In this document: positions 1 through 8,988 of the stretch, one piece after another
Layout of the letters: every line of letters starts with the position of its first letter
How positions within the stretch are numbered: position 1 is the stretch's first letter
Made by a program: the position numbers and the translations under genes
Notes under the pieces: model-generated
What the model saw: the letters and a program-made list of their open reading frames with translations, nothing else
What the model was told of the DNA's origin: nothing
The model's database searches: none
From: Corynebacterium kroppenstedtii DSM 44385
Lineage (GTDB): Bacteria; Actinomycetota; Actinomycetes; Mycobacteriales; Mycobacteriaceae
Direction of reading: 5' to 3'
NCBI RefSeq assembly: GCF_000023145.1
Contig: NC_012704.1
Coordinates: 1,302,001 to 1,366,000 of the forward strand
DNA: 64,000 nt

Positions 1-1317
1 GGATGCGAGTTCATCAATATTCTCGCCAGTTTTCGCCGACACGAAAACAACGTCGTCAAGCTCGTGGCGAAGCTGCGCAAGAACAATGGGGTCAGCCTGG
101 TCTATCTTGTTCACAACAATGATTTCAGGCGGCATGGTCTCCGCTCTACTGTTGCGAACGTCGGCAAGAACCTCATGAACAGCAGCTATCTGTTTCAGTG
201 GGAAGGGATCGGAACCATCCACAACATGTAGCACCAAGTCTGCCGACGCAACTTCCTCCAGGGACGATCGGAACGCCTCCACCAGCTGTGTGGGCAGGTG
301 CCGAACGAACCCAACCGTGTCCGAAAAGATGACGGCTCGCCCGTCGGCTAGTTCTGCACGACGTGTCGTGGGGTCCAAGGTAGCGAAGAGGGCATCCTCC
401 ACCAGCACCCCTGCTCCGGTGATGGCATTGATTAACGACGACTTCCCCGCGTTCGTGTACCCAGCAATCGCGATTTGCGGAGTGGTAGAGCTATCTCGCC
501 GATCTCGCTTAATTTCACGAGCGGTCGTCATGCTCCGCAATTCCGCTCGCAAACGAGCCATATCTTTACGCAACCGTCGGCGGTCGGCCTCAATCTTCGT
601 TTCACCAGGGCCACGAAGGCCAACACCGCCATTAGAGCCGGCTCGTCCACCCGCCTGCCGGGACATCATGTCGCCCCAGCCGCGGACTCGCGTATAAAGA
701 TATTCCATCTGAGCGAGGGAAACCTGCGCCTTTCCCTCTTTGGACTTCGCATGCTGAGCGAAAATATCGAGGATCAGCATCGTGCGGTCAATAACTTTGA
801 CATCGAGCTGCTTTTCTAAAGCGATCAGCTGGCCGGGGCTCAGCTCACCGTCGCAAATCACTGTATCTGCGCCTAATGATCGGACCGCGTCACGGAGCTC
901 AGCGACCTTGCCGGATCCGATGTACGTGCCCGCGTCGGGCTTCTCGCGGCGCTGGTAAAAAGACTCGAGGACCTCAGACCCGGCTGTCTCCGCGAGAGCA
1001 CGGAGCTCTTCCAGATTTGCTTCGAATTCAGCGGTTGTCCCCGACGTCCATACGCCGACCAGAATGACTCTTTCTAGCCGCAGCTTTCGATATTCGACGT
1101 CATAGCCATCGGATTGCTCCGTGGTGTGAGCTTGACTACCGCGCGACAGCGCACGGAGTTCGTCACGCTCGCTAAGGTCAAGTTCGCCCGCGGTGGGCAT
1201 GTCCGCATGGCGAACTCTTGTGTCGTTATGTAGGCCTCCCCCGCGTCGGCCATGGTCATCGGTGAGGTGAGTGTCGTTGTCCGAATAAGACGGATAATTA
1301 TGTGAACGTTCAGTCAT
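1..1317 (-). CDS. hflX: GTPase HflX (3' end beyond window)
   Basis: A long reverse-strand frame opens with ATG at 1317 (MTERSHNYPSYS) and stays open to the window edge, giving 439 codons without the stop. After a variable, polar first ~85 residues come the HflX N-terminal domain (LERVILVGVW, then a GSGKVAEL-like segment), the glycine-rich linker GLRGPGETKIE, and the G domain with the P-loop GYTNAGKSSLI, the switch II segment DTVGFVRHLP and the NKID specificity motif. HflX is a ribosome-associated GTPase that splits or rescues stalled 70S ribosomes under stress. The missing part should be only the last few tens of residues. Start choice is uncertain because the N-terminus is poorly conserved. 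Confidence 0.93.
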   Translation of the reverse strand, partial: MTERSHNYPSYSDNDTHLTDDHGRRGGGLHNDTRVRHADMPTAGELDLSERDELRALSRGSQAHTTEQSDGYDVEYRKLRLERVILVGVWTSGTTAEFEANLEELRALAETAGSEVLESFYQRREKPDAGTYIGSGKVAELRDAVRSLGADTVICDGELSPGQLIALEKQLDVKVIDRTMLILDIFAQHAKSKEGKAQVSLAQMEYLYTRVRGWGDMMSRQAGGRAGSNGGVGLRGPGETKIEADRRRLRKDMARLRAELRSMTTAREIKRDRRDSSTTPQIAIAGYTNAGKSSLINAITGAGVLVEDALFATLDPTTRRAELADGRAVIFSDTVGFVRHLPTQLVEAFRSSLEEVASADLVLHVVDGSDPFPLKQIAAVHEVLADVRNSRAETMPPEIIVVNKIDQADPIVLAQLRHELDDVVFVSAKTGENIDELAS

Positions 1318-1423
1318 TGCTCACAAGTGTCTCACGACTAGCCCTCACGCGGTAGTGCGTTCGCTATAGGCTGATGAACCGTGACGTGCATGCGCTATGC
1401 CCACACAGGTCACGGCTCTATAC

Positions 1424-1867
1424 CTAGTGCCGGCCGGCGGAGCTAACAGCTTCAGGCACAGCCGACGTGGACGCAGCCGGCCAGCACTGGGGGCGACGGG
1501 TTAAAACCAGCGCAACCGGTCCCGTTCCGCCGATGTGCGATCCGCATCCGGCCCCTCCGTCGGCCTTACCCAATGGGCAGGATGAGCATCCCCCGCCGGG
1601 GCAGGATGTTCCCAGTGGCTTCTTAGTCAACCAGCCCATGCGTTCGAGGTGCTCGATGGAGGCATCGACGGTGGTTCGGGCAAGGCCCGTGTTTTCAGCG
1701 ATCCGTGACCGGTCAACGGCCCCAGAGGCAATGGCGTCACGAACCATGGCAAGCGGACCTTGTGAAGCCGACGATGCCGATGCACGCCCGGAGGAGTCAC
1801 CCCGCGAAGGAACGCGTCGCGATAAATCTCGTTCTCGACGAAACAGCATTGCTATCACTGCTTTCAC
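1424..1867 (-). CDS. feoC: FeoC-like winged-helix protein with Cys cluster
   Basis: This 147-residue product lies 22 bases downstream of feoB and ends the feo operon. Residues ~38-83 resemble a small winged helix (IAENTGLARTTVDASIEHLERMGWL). They are followed by a cysteine cluster with Cys at about 89, 94, 97 and 108, the signature of FeoC proteins that bind an Fe-S cluster or iron. FeoC is thought to modulate FeoB stability or activity; its exact role varies between species. The first ~35 residues are basic and low in complexity, and translation may begin at an internal codon. The last 30 residues are unlike known FeoC. Assigned by position plus the Cys motif. Confidence 0.75.
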   Translation of the reverse strand: MKAVIAMLFRRERDLSRRVPSRGDSSGRASASSASQGPLAMVRDAIASGAVDRSRIAENTGLARTTVDASIEHLERMGWLTKKPLGTSCPGGGCSSCPLGKADGGAGCGSHIGGTGPVALVLTRRPQCWPAASTSAVPEAVSSAGRH

Positions 1868-1889
1868 GAATCAAAGTAGAAGAAATGAT

Positions 1890-4124
1890 CTAGAAGAAAA
1901 GACGTAGTGCCTGGAACGTGATGACGGCCAAAGCCCAGGCCGCTGTCAGCTGTATGGCTATCCCCACCAACGTCCATTTCAATCCGATTTCTCTCTTTTG
2001 GGCAGCCAGTGTAGCCACGCATGGAGTGTACGCCAACAGGAAGACCATGAAAGCCCACACTGCCGGATACGTGTGACCACCTGAGGAGTGGTTAAAGTCT
2101 TCGCGGATGGCCTGAGCCAGCGCAGAGTGACCCTGGTCCACAGCATCTTCATCCGACGGGTCCTGCAGGGCGTACGTCTGAGCCCACGACGAAATCACGG
2201 CTTCCTTGGCGACGAAGCCCGTGATCAACGGACCCGACAGTGACCAGGAATCGAAGCCAGCCGGGGCGAACACAGGTGCCACTGTTTGCGATACCGCGCC
2301 GTAGACCGAATCCTGCGGATCAAGGTCGTCGTCACCCCAGCTGTGGCCGCCGACGACGGGAGTCGACTGCAGCAGCCACACAACGATGACCGTCGCGACG
2401 ATGATCCCGCCGGCTGTGTGCAGGAACCCTTTCAGACGCATCCACATGGCGGATAGTGCCAACCGAGGCACTGGCAACTGGTACACCGGCAAGTCGATGA
2501 CGAGCGGTTCCGACCCCATACGCCGCCACAAGGTGTTTTTGATCAGCAATCCTGTGAGCACAACCAACGCGATAGAGATGACGTACATGGCGAACACAAC
2601 GGAACCACTGTTGTGGGGGAAGAAGGTCGCGGCCAGCATGACGTACACGGTCAACCGGGCGGAGCACGACGTAAAGGGCACGAGCAATGCAGTCAAAATA
2701 CGTTGACGAGCGTTGCCCAAAACCCGTGTTGCGGAAATGGCCGGAACGTTGCATCCAAATCCCACGATGAGCGGGATGAAGGCTTTACCCGGCAGGCCAA
2801 TCGCTCGCATGAGCCGGTCCGCAACCACTGCGGCACGAGCCATGTAGCCCGAGTCCTCCAGCACAGCCAGGCATAAGAACATTAACGCCATCAGTGGCGC
2901 GAAGGTCAGAACCATTCCCACGCCGCCGATCAGGCCGTCGACAATCAACCCGTGAACGAACGGATAGTCAAGTCCCAAGGCCTGAAGTAACGATGTCGCC
3001 CCATCACTGACGGGACCGCTGAAGAAACTATCGAGCCAATCCTGCAGAGGCGCGGCCACCATCGTCGTAATTTCGAAGACACACCACATAGCCGCAAGGA
3101 AGATAAGCGGACCTGCGATGGGGTTAAGAACAACGCGGTCGATTTTTTCCGAGACGGACCGAGTGTGATCGTTGTGGATCGTTGCCTTCGAGACGGCTTT
3201 GTCAATCCAGCTGAAACGTGCGTCGGAGACAGCCAGTTCGCGGTCCGGCCCCTCTAATTCATCGGGAATGTGCTGGCAGCACATCGGCCGGACGGTGTCG
3301 GCCGGCATCTGTAACTGCTTTTCAACGGCAGATGCCAGCTCACCGACGCGACGTTTACGCGGATCGACCGCAACAACGGGAACCTGAAGCTTCCGCGACA
3401 GCACATCGGGGTCAATTTCAAACCCCTGGTTTAGCGCAACATCGCCCTTGGTGAGGACGACAACCATACGATACGGGTGCTCAGCTACTTGCGCCGCAAG
3501 ATAGAGGCCACGCGAAATTGTGGCGGTATCTGCAACGACGATGACCAGATCCGGCCGCTCCTCCACGTCACGTTCCAAAAGGAGTTCACGGGTGAGAGCT
3601 TCATCAGGGCTCATCGGGTCGAGCGAGTAAGCGCCCGGAAAATCGATCACGTCATAGACTGTTTCGCCCGAGCCGTGTGAGGTCTCGGAGTGGTGTCCAC
3701 CCTTTGTCGATTCTTCTGCCTTCGGCTCCTTGTGCTCGCTGGAGCAGTGAGGGCATGCATCCGCCGAATCGATCTGAACGGAACCTGCGTGCTCGTCGCA
3801 CGTGTCTGCGTGATCGACAGCGCTGTGCTTGTCCTTCTTAACTTTCCATGCGCCGCGAGACACCGAGACGGTCGTGCCCGGCCAGTTGCCCATTTTGGCT
3901 TTTGCGCCGGTGAGTGCGTTGAACAGGGTCGACTTACCGGCATTCGGCGCGCCGACGAGCGCGATGACTGGTGAGCCCTTCGGCGCCATGGCCGTTCCGT
4001 GGCTTTCGCAGTGACAGGATGGTGCGTCGGCGAATTGTGTTGTGAGGTCCTTGGTAGATGTGGCCGTCGCCGTGTTGGACGTTGCGACACCGCCCTCCGT
4101 CTGAGGACCTAAAGAGTCATTCAT
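1890..4124 (-). CDS. feoB: Ferrous iron transporter FeoB with His/Cys-rich G-domain insertion
   Basis: FeoB is a membrane Fe(II) importer with an N-terminal GTPase domain. ATG at 4124 follows a clear GGAGG. Seen: P-loop GAPNAGKS (58-65), GNWPGTTV (79-86), G3 motif DFPG (161-164), then a FeoB membrane domain with paired gate segments (GFGCNVPAI and a later TPCVATLA) through the C-terminus at residue 744. The spacing between GNWPGTTV and DFPG is far longer than in typical FeoB: residues ~96-155 are an insertion rich in His, Cys, Asp and Glu, with Cys at 109, 124 and 127 and at least eight His. The first 45 residues also carry a small Cys/His motif (CHCESH). The gene sits between feoA and feoC. 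The insertion could be a metal-sensing loop; that is inference. Confidence 0.95.
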   Translation of the reverse strand: MNDSLGPQTEGGVATSNTATATSTKDLTTQFADAPSCHCESHGTAMAPKGSPVIALVGAPNAGKSTLFNALTGAKAKMGNWPGTTVSVSRGAWKVKKDKHSAVDHADTCDEHAGSVQIDSADACPHCSSEHKEPKAEESTKGGHHSETSHGSGETVYDVIDFPGAYSLDPMSPDEALTRELLLERDVEERPDLVIVVADTATISRGLYLAAQVAEHPYRMVVVLTKGDVALNQGFEIDPDVLSRKLQVPVVAVDPRKRRVGELASAVEKQLQMPADTVRPMCCQHIPDELEGPDRELAVSDARFSWIDKAVSKATIHNDHTRSVSEKIDRVVLNPIAGPLIFLAAMWCVFEITTMVAAPLQDWLDSFFSGPVSDGATSLLQALGLDYPFVHGLIVDGLIGGVGMVLTFAPLMALMFLCLAVLEDSGYMARAAVVADRLMRAIGLPGKAFIPLIVGFGCNVPAISATRVLGNARQRILTALLVPFTSCSARLTVYVMLAATFFPHNSGSVVFAMYVISIALVVLTGLLIKNTLWRRMGSEPLVIDLPVYQLPVPRLALSAMWMRLKGFLHTAGGIIVATVIVVWLLQSTPVVGGHSWGDDDLDPQDSVYGAVSQTVAPVFAPAGFDSWSLSGPLITGFVAKEAVISSWAQTYALQDPSDEDAVDQGHSALAQAIREDFNHSSGGHTYPAVWAFMVFLLAYTPCVATLAAQKREIGLKWTLVGIAIQLTAAWALAVITFQALRLFF

Positions 4125-4166
4125 TTTTCCTCCGAGAATCCCCTACCGTCATGGGGGAAATGACCT

Positions 4167-4451
4167 CTATGATGAGGTCGAGATGGCAATATGCTTGAGA
4201 GTAAAAGCATCGAGCGCGTATCGAGCGTCAAGAACCTTCACGATGCGGCCGCCGCCTGCGGCGTTTTGAGCCACATGAACGGTAGTGCCTTCGCGCAACC
4301 CCAGTTCACGGAGTCGACGAGCAAAAAGGGCATCGACGTCGGAACCCACGATTGTTGCGGAATGTCCTGGTGGCACGTCGTAAAGAGTGCTCATGGCGGG
4401 CGAAGAAGTAGTTGCGTGACGGTCCGAGCGACTCATGGAAACCTTTCCCAT
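4167..4451 (-). CDS. feoA: Ferrous iron transport protein FeoA
   Basis: FeoA is a small cytoplasmic SH3-like protein that partners FeoB in Fe(II) uptake. The domain runs from LYDVPPGHSATIVG through RRLRELGLREGTTVHV to LKHIAIS, matching the family. The frame extends further upstream, but ATG at 4451 follows AGGAG at a good distance, giving 94 residues; a later ATG at 4394 (MSTLYDV) is also possible and would give a more typical ~75 residues. It is the first gene of the feoA-feoB-feoC cluster, 42 bases ahead of feoB. Confidence 0.88.
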   Translation of the reverse strand: MGKVSMSRSDRHATTSSPAMSTLYDVPPGHSATIVGSDVDALFARRLRELGLREGTTVHVAQNAAGGGRIVKVLDARYALDAFTLKHIAISTSS

Positions 4452-4761
4452 TCCAGGTCTCCTCATCGGCGTGCACCTTGCACTACCTTTCACAGTGCAC
4501 GGTGACCGCGTTTCCATACTTGCCAGAGAGAGGGAGCCATCTGGAAGGCTCACCGAGGGGTGGTCTGCGGGTGGTTGGCCTCGGTCTGGTTTTCCTTAAC
4601 TTATTTCCAGGTCTTTCAGAATTGTGGTTCTGTTCGGCCTATAACAGTTTTCATGGTAGCACGACACAAACGGGCATAAACAAAAAAATGAGGGAAACAA
4701 ACAAACACTGTGAGCAAACCCGTGAACGACTGAATTCATAAGAGAGCTAGAATCGACTTCT
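4452..4761. promoter_or_regulatory. Divergent intergenic region between feoA and the Cys/Gly-tail gene
   Basis: About 310 bases between the feoA start (minus strand) and the gene starting at 4762 (plus strand). The stretch 4600-4760 is much richer in A/T than its surroundings and is likely to hold both divergent promoters. No convincing 19-bp DtxR/IdeR iron box was found by eye; the best candidate near 4595-4615 matches the consensus only about half way. Confidence 0.45.
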
Positions 4762-5577
4762 ATGAGCACACCTACCGAAACCCCCGCTGACTCCCAGACT
4801 GCGGGAGCACGTACCACGACGGGGCTCACAGCACTTGGAATGGGGGGCGTCCCCTGGCAAGAGCTTTTAGAAAAAGCCTACTCAACCGGCACTTTGTCTG
4901 TCACCGGTGAACTATCAGGTGGACAATTGCTCGCGTTTAATGACGCCAGTGGAGCACAGTTATTCATCCTTGCCGCCCCACCGTATGCCGCGTATGCCGG
5001 CTTCGATGCATTGACCGAATGCGAAGCGGAAATTTCGATGTTATCCGACGTCTTGGCGCTGCTCAGTGTTCATGATGACGAGGGCAACGTTGTGTGTGAC
5101 ATTGCTGCCAACCTCGCCCAAGGTCCGCTTCTGGTTGATGAACCCACCCAATTGGGAACGGTCAATCTTTCTGCTCTTGGTGTTGATACCCACGTCTACT
5201 CCGACGAAAAAGCGTTCTCCGACGCCGGCGGAGCAACGACCGGTTTTGTTATCTCGCACGGTGCAGCCGTGGTCAATGCGGGATCAGGCGATACCGAGCC
5301 ATCAGCCGCAGGTGACGTATCACTCGTCGTGACATCCGCAGAAAAACGGACGAATGGCCTCACGGGCGAATCGTTCTGGCACGTCAATGTCGACGCCCCA
5401 TTCCCCGTCGATCTGTGCCTTCCTGAATCTGCCGCCGAGAGCATCACTAAGGGGAACATTGTCGCCGGTCGGGTGCTGTTCACAGCGTCCGTCGCAGCCG
5501 ATACCAGCGCTGGCGGGTGCTGCGGTGGTGGAGGCGGCGGCTGTGGCTGCGGTGGCTGCGGATGTGGTGGCCATTAA
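4762..5577 (+). CDS. Unrecognised protein with Cys/Gly-rich C-terminal tail
   Basis: The 271-residue product was not recognised as a named family. It has no signal peptide or membrane segment. The body (residues ~20-245) is mixed alpha/beta and mostly acidic, with little low-complexity sequence. The last 21 residues are almost only Gly and Cys, holding six Cys in CC and CGC patterns and ending in GGH (coded at about 5512-5574). Such tails usually bind metal or anchor an Fe-S or zinc site. It is divergent from feoA and is followed 2 bases later by a small membrane protein gene, so the two are probably co-transcribed. A link to iron is suggested only by position and the tail. No peptide-modifying enzyme gene is nearby, so a RiPP precursor is unlikely. 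Confidence 0.8.
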   Translation: MSTPTETPADSQTAGARTTTGLTALGMGGVPWQELLEKAYSTGTLSVTGELSGGQLLAFNDASGAQLFILAAPPYAAYAGFDALTECEAEISMLSDVLALLSVHDDEGNVVCDIAANLAQGPLLVDEPTQLGTVNLSALGVDTHVYSDEKAFSDAGGATTGFVISHGAAVVNAGSGDTEPSAAGDVSLVVTSAEKRTNGLTGESFWHVNVDAPFPVDLCLPESAAESITKGNIVAGRVLFTASVAADTSAGGCCGGGGGGCGCGGCGCGGH

Positions 5578-5579
5578 AA

Positions 5580-6254
5580 GTGACCAGCTCCCCTACCGAT
5601 AAGGATGGTGTTCCGGCGCTGACGTCACCTCACCGTAATGTCCGGGTATGGCGTCTTATCTCTCTGAGCGCCATCCTCACCGTTATCGCCCTGTGTCTGA
5701 TCATCATTTTCCACTGGCTCGGCTTTGGGCTTGTTCTCGCGTGCGCTGTCGTCGCCATCGTTATCGCACGAACGTCAACATTCTCCGCCGAACAAGAACA
5801 AGTTCGTCAGTCCATTGAGTTGTCAGCTGCGGACATCACTGCAGTTCTGGACCAGTGGGAATCATTTCAGAACGGCACGTCAGCCCAGGCTGTTACCGAT
5901 CGATCCACGCATTCCGTGCTCTTGGGTGAATCTCACCAGGAGAATCCGATCATTAGTCGGTTCCACAAAGCCAGAGTGTCGAGCGAATTGTTTATCGACG
6001 ATCTTGAGGGTGTCGTTACTCACGCACGCACCATTCACATGCTGGAGCACATCCTCTCAGCAACAGATGAGATGGCGCGCGAACTACAAGAAGCGTGGGT
6101 TGAGGCTCGGCAGTACACGAGCCAAGTCGACAGCCCGGTGGTACGGCTTCCTGAAAGCCAGACACGTACTAGCCCGACTAGCCCGTCCACATATGGATGG
6201 ACTCCTGGGGCTTCTAGCTATAGGTCGTCTTTTCCACGCAATGCGGGCGCATAA
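5580..6254 (+). CDS. Small membrane protein of unknown function
   Basis: The frame continues upstream through the end of the preceding gene, but the in-frame GTG at 5580 (VTSSPTDKDG), 2 bases after that gene's stop, is the sensible start and gives 224 residues. Residues ~25-70 hold two closely spaced hydrophobic segments (LISLSAILTVIALCLIIIF, then a Leu/Val/Ala-rich segment). The rest is a soluble, helical, mostly polar domain likely facing the cytoplasm, with a Ser/Pro-rich end. No family was recognised. Its 3' end overlaps the end of dapF on the other strand by 37 bases. Probable operon partner of the Cys/Gly-tailed protein. Confidence 0.75.
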   Translation: MTSSPTDKDGVPALTSPHRNVRVWRLISLSAILTVIALCLIIIFHWLGFGLVLACAVVAIVIARTSTFSAEQEQVRQSIELSAADITAVLDQWESFQNGTSAQAVTDRSTHSVLLGESHQENPIISRFHKARVSSELFIDDLEGVVTHARTIHMLEHILSATDEMARELQEAWVEARQYTSQVDSPVVRLPESQTRTSPTSPSTYGWTPGASSYRSSFPRNAGA

Positions 6255-7198
6255 TGCGACGAGGCGTATTCACGCAATTGGTCGAAATTAATTGTTCCTG
6301 ACGCAACAATTACCGACGGACCTTCCAAGGTGGCCTGCTCGTCCTTGATAGTCACCGTGACCTCACCACCGGGAACGACGACGTGGACCGTGCCGTCGAC
6401 CTGACCTCGGTCAGCCAAGGCCGCTACTGCTGCCGCGACCGTTCCCGTCCCGCATGATCGGGTCTCCCCCGACCCGCGCTCATGGACGCGCATCGACACA
6501 GTGCCATCACCATCACGGCTGTCATCCGCGCGAAGAGGGGTGAGAACCTCGACGTTAGCTCCGTGCGGGAAGAACTCCTCGTCGAGAACAGGCTTGAGGT
6601 GAAGAGGAAGCTCGCGGAGACCCGCGTCGTCAAGATCGGGAATAACACATGCTAAATGGGGGTTACCTACATCAATCCCCACACCGGCAAACCTCTGTCG
6701 ATCAAATGCGGCTACCGACTGACCGATAATGCCTACCTGGCCCATATCGACGGCGATCCGTGCTGATGAGTCAGTCGTTTGTGCCGGATTGACGACGGTC
6801 AAGCGCTTTATTCCCGCTCGCGTGCCAATCGAAAACTTCGGCGAATCACTCACGAGGTTGTGCGCGAATAGATAGTGCCCAAATACGCGAGAGCCATTTC
6901 CACACATTTCAGCGATCGACCCATCGGCATTGCGGTAATCCATAAACCACTCGGGTGTATTTTCTGGTGCCCCATCGCCGGACTCCCCAACAGCCTCTCG
7001 TGCAATGATGCCTTTATCGATCAAGGCTTCGGTGCGAGCAATGCGGATCACGCCGTCGGCACCCAACCCGGCGCGCCGATCACTTAAAACCCGGACGAGT
7101 GCTGGGTCGAGGTCGATATCAGCGTCGAAGTCTGGCAGGAGGATGAAATCATTCTCTGTGCCGTGGCCTTTACTGAAGGGGGTTGTCTGTTCGGGCAT
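6218..7198 (-). CDS. dapF: Diaminopimelate epimerase
   Basis: DapF interconverts LL- and meso-diaminopimelate in lysine and peptidoglycan synthesis. The 326-residue product shows both active-site cysteine motifs: EMCGNGSR in the first half and ETRSCGTGTVA in the second. It opens with FSKGHGTENDFI, typical of the family. An insertion of ~20 residues (EAVGESGDGAPENTPEW) lies before the first Cys motif, as in other actinobacteria. It is transcribed after miaA, which ends 9 bases upstream of the dapF ATG, so the two probably form an operon. Confidence 0.97.
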   Translation of the reverse strand: MPEQTTPFSKGHGTENDFILLPDFDADIDLDPALVRVLSDRRAGLGADGVIRIARTEALIDKGIIAREAVGESGDGAPENTPEWFMDYRNADGSIAEMCGNGSRVFGHYLFAHNLVSDSPKFSIGTRAGIKRLTVVNPAQTTDSSARIAVDMGQVGIIGQSVAAFDRQRFAGVGIDVGNPHLACVIPDLDDAGLRELPLHLKPVLDEEFFPHGANVEVLTPLRADDSRDGDGTVSMRVHERGSGETRSCGTGTVAAAVAALADRGQVDGTVHVVVPGGEVTVTIKDEQATLEGPSVIVASGTINFDQLREYASSHYAPALRGKDDL

Positions 7199-7207
7199 GG
7201 GGCCATT

Positions 7208-8167
7208 CTAGACGTGGTTGTCGATGATCGACGTCGCTTCGCTGACGGTGTCCCCTGCCGCGTCGATCCAGTGTGTTCGTGGGTCGCGACGGAACCACGA
7301 ACGCTGGCGTCTGACATAGCGACGGGTTCCTGTGATGGTGGACGATATGGCATCGTCGGTTGTGATGTCGCCGGCGAGCATGGCAAGTACTTGGGAGTAT
7401 CCGATCGCTCGCCCGGCGGTGGATTGTGCAATGAGCCCTTGTTGGGTGAGGCCGTCGACTTCCTCAATGAGGCCCCGGTCAAACATGGTGTGGGTGCGTA
7501 ATTCTATTCGCGGGTTCAGCCACTCTGATGATGTTTGCAATCCGATGATGAGTGTCCCCCATCGTGCTGGTGCATTGATGGGTGGCTGTGATGCCGCGAA
7601 AGGCTTCCCCGTTAATTCGATGACTTCCAGGGCGCGGACAGTCCGGCGCGGATCATTGACTTCGATAATGCCGGCAGCCGCTGGGTCAATAGCAGCAAGT
7701 TCCTTGTGCAACTGCTGAACACCTATCTCGTCGAGGCGCTGTTGCCATTTAGCCCTAACCCCAGGGTCGGTGGGTGGGAACTGCCAATCATCGACGAGCG
7801 ACTGGACATACAGCATGGAACCACCCACCAAAATTGGTGTTTTCCCTCGTGACCGGATGTTTTCAACATCGTCGACGGCGGATTGTTGATATTTCGCGAC
7901 GCTCGTCCGCTGGGTGACATCAAGTTTGTCGAGCTGATGATGCAGGATGCCCTCGCGCTCTTCAGGCGTCAACTTTGCCGTACCGATATCCATCCCCCGA
8001 TAAAGCTGCATGGAATCGACGTTGACGATCTCTCCGTCATAGCGGTGCGCGAGTGCGAGCCCCAATGCCGACTTGCCCGACGCGGTGGGACCGACGACGG
8101 CCACGGGGAAAGGCAAAGATGCGGGCACGTTATCATCCTGTTCTATATCACGGTGGTGAGCTGCCAT
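7208..8167 (-). CDS. miaA: tRNA dimethylallyltransferase MiaA
   Basis: MiaA adds a dimethylallyl group to A37 of tRNAs that read UNN codons; MiaB (11396-13060) then methylthiolates it. Seen: P-loop VVGPTASGKSAL near the start, DSMQLYRGMDIGTAK, the dimethylallyl diphosphate region, NDPRRTVRALEV, and the RRYVRRQRSWFRRD tRNA-binding segment near the end. The ATG at 8167 gives 319 residues; a TTG three codons upstream is also in frame. The 5' end overlaps the end of the next upstream gene, indicating translational coupling. Confidence 0.96.
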   Translation of the reverse strand: MAAHHRDIEQDDNVPASLPFPVAVVGPTASGKSALGLALAHRYDGEIVNVDSMQLYRGMDIGTAKLTPEEREGILHHQLDKLDVTQRTSVAKYQQSAVDDVENIRSRGKTPILVGGSMLYVQSLVDDWQFPPTDPGVRAKWQQRLDEIGVQQLHKELAAIDPAAAGIIEVNDPRRTVRALEVIELTGKPFAASQPPINAPARWGTLIIGLQTSSEWLNPRIELRTHTMFDRGLIEEVDGLTQQGLIAQSTAGRAIGYSQVLAMLAGDITTDDAISSTITGTRRYVRRQRSWFRRDPRTHWIDAAGDTVSEATSIIDNHV

Positions 8168-8988
8168 ACGCCACAATGGAAACCTATTCCTCCATAGGCC
8201 AGCGGGCCATCCTGGGCGAGTGGATCATCCTGCGCGGGCGGCCCACCCTGTTGCTCGGCGGTGGTATCGGCGCGGTCATCAATGGAGGACCAGTGATACA
8301 GGGTACTCACACTGGAAGGGTGTGATCGACAAAAGTTAGCCCAGGCGATCCACGGTTTTGGGTCAATCCCACAGTGTGCTGCAGCAGCCACGTCAAACAA
8401 TGGTGTCGACGCCTGAGCCGCGGGATCGATAACAAGACGCCGAAGTTTCTCCTCGACAGCCCATGCTCCGGGCACGTCACCTAGAGGAGCGTCGGGATGA
8501 AGTCCCGCTCCCCCGTCGGCGGCAATTAGAAGTGGCCCATCCAGGAGCGGCCCATCGTCGGCGAGAAACTGCACGTCGTGAATGTCGACGCTGACGACCT
8601 CACCGTCGTATCCCCACCGTCGAAGAAGGGCCCGCAGAACGAGATCGGGCAAGTACATTCCCGCTCCCACGTTCACGTCAATGCCCCATGCCTTGAGAGA
8701 CCCGACGTGACGTGTCGCCATGGAGTCGTCGGGGTGGAAGGCAATAGTGATGGGCCCGTCGGTAGGGAGTATCCACTGCTGAGCACGGTCAATCTCTGTA
8801 CGGAGTTGTGCCGGATACTGGGCGTGACCAGTCGCTTCGGGAAGAAGCAGAGGAGTTGGCGGTAGAAGCGCGACAATGCGTCCCTGGCGCGTCCCATACT
8901 TGACGTCGGAGCTATCGGTTGGATCCGGTCGTCGATGCGACGTGGGTGTGGTCGACGAAGCCGGTGAAGCCGTGTGGGAATGGGTCAC
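8143..8988 (-). CDS. Class III extradiol dioxygenase-like protein (Rv2728c type)
   Basis: The 281-residue product lies just before miaA-dapF, the same place as mycobacterial Rv2728c, and has the same general make-up. The core (residues ~35-220) begins with IVALLPPTPLLLPEATG and includes an Ala/Gly-rich segment LLIAADGGAGLHPDAPLG, consistent with a LigB-like fold. It is not shown to be an active dioxygenase, and the metal-binding His/Glu set cannot be confirmed by eye. The first ~30 residues are Ser/Thr/Pro-rich, and the C-terminus holds a short imperfect repeat (AQDDPL, AQDGPL). Its end overlaps the miaA start. Confidence 0.7.
   Translation of the reverse strand: MTHSHTASPASSTTPTSHRRPDPTDSSDVKYGTRQGRIVALLPPTPLLLPEATGHAQYPAQLRTEIDRAQQWILPTDGPITIAFHPDDSMATRHVGSLKAWGIDVNVGAGMYLPDLVLRALLRRWGYDGEVVSVDIHDVQFLADDGPLLDGPLLIAADGGAGLHPDAPLGDVPGAWAVEEKLRRLVIDPAAQASTPLFDVAAAAHCGIDPKPWIAWANFCRSHPSSVSTLYHWSSIDDRADTTAEQQGGPPAQDDPLAQDGPLAYGGIGFHCGVWQLTTVI

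Noticed and set aside
1379..1415. CCGTGAC / GTCACGG inverted repeat after feoC as a terminator
   Set aside because: The 7-base stem has a 23-base loop and no U tract, so it is weak.
4590..4620. Possible DtxR/IdeR iron box between feoA and the Cys/Gly-tail gene
   Set aside because: Only about half of the 19 consensus positions match and the dyad core is missing.
5512..5577. Cys/Gly tail as a thiazole or sactipeptide RiPP precursor
   Set aside because: The tail is on a 250-residue folded-looking protein, and no cyclodehydratase, radical-SAM maturase, protease or exporter gene is nearby.
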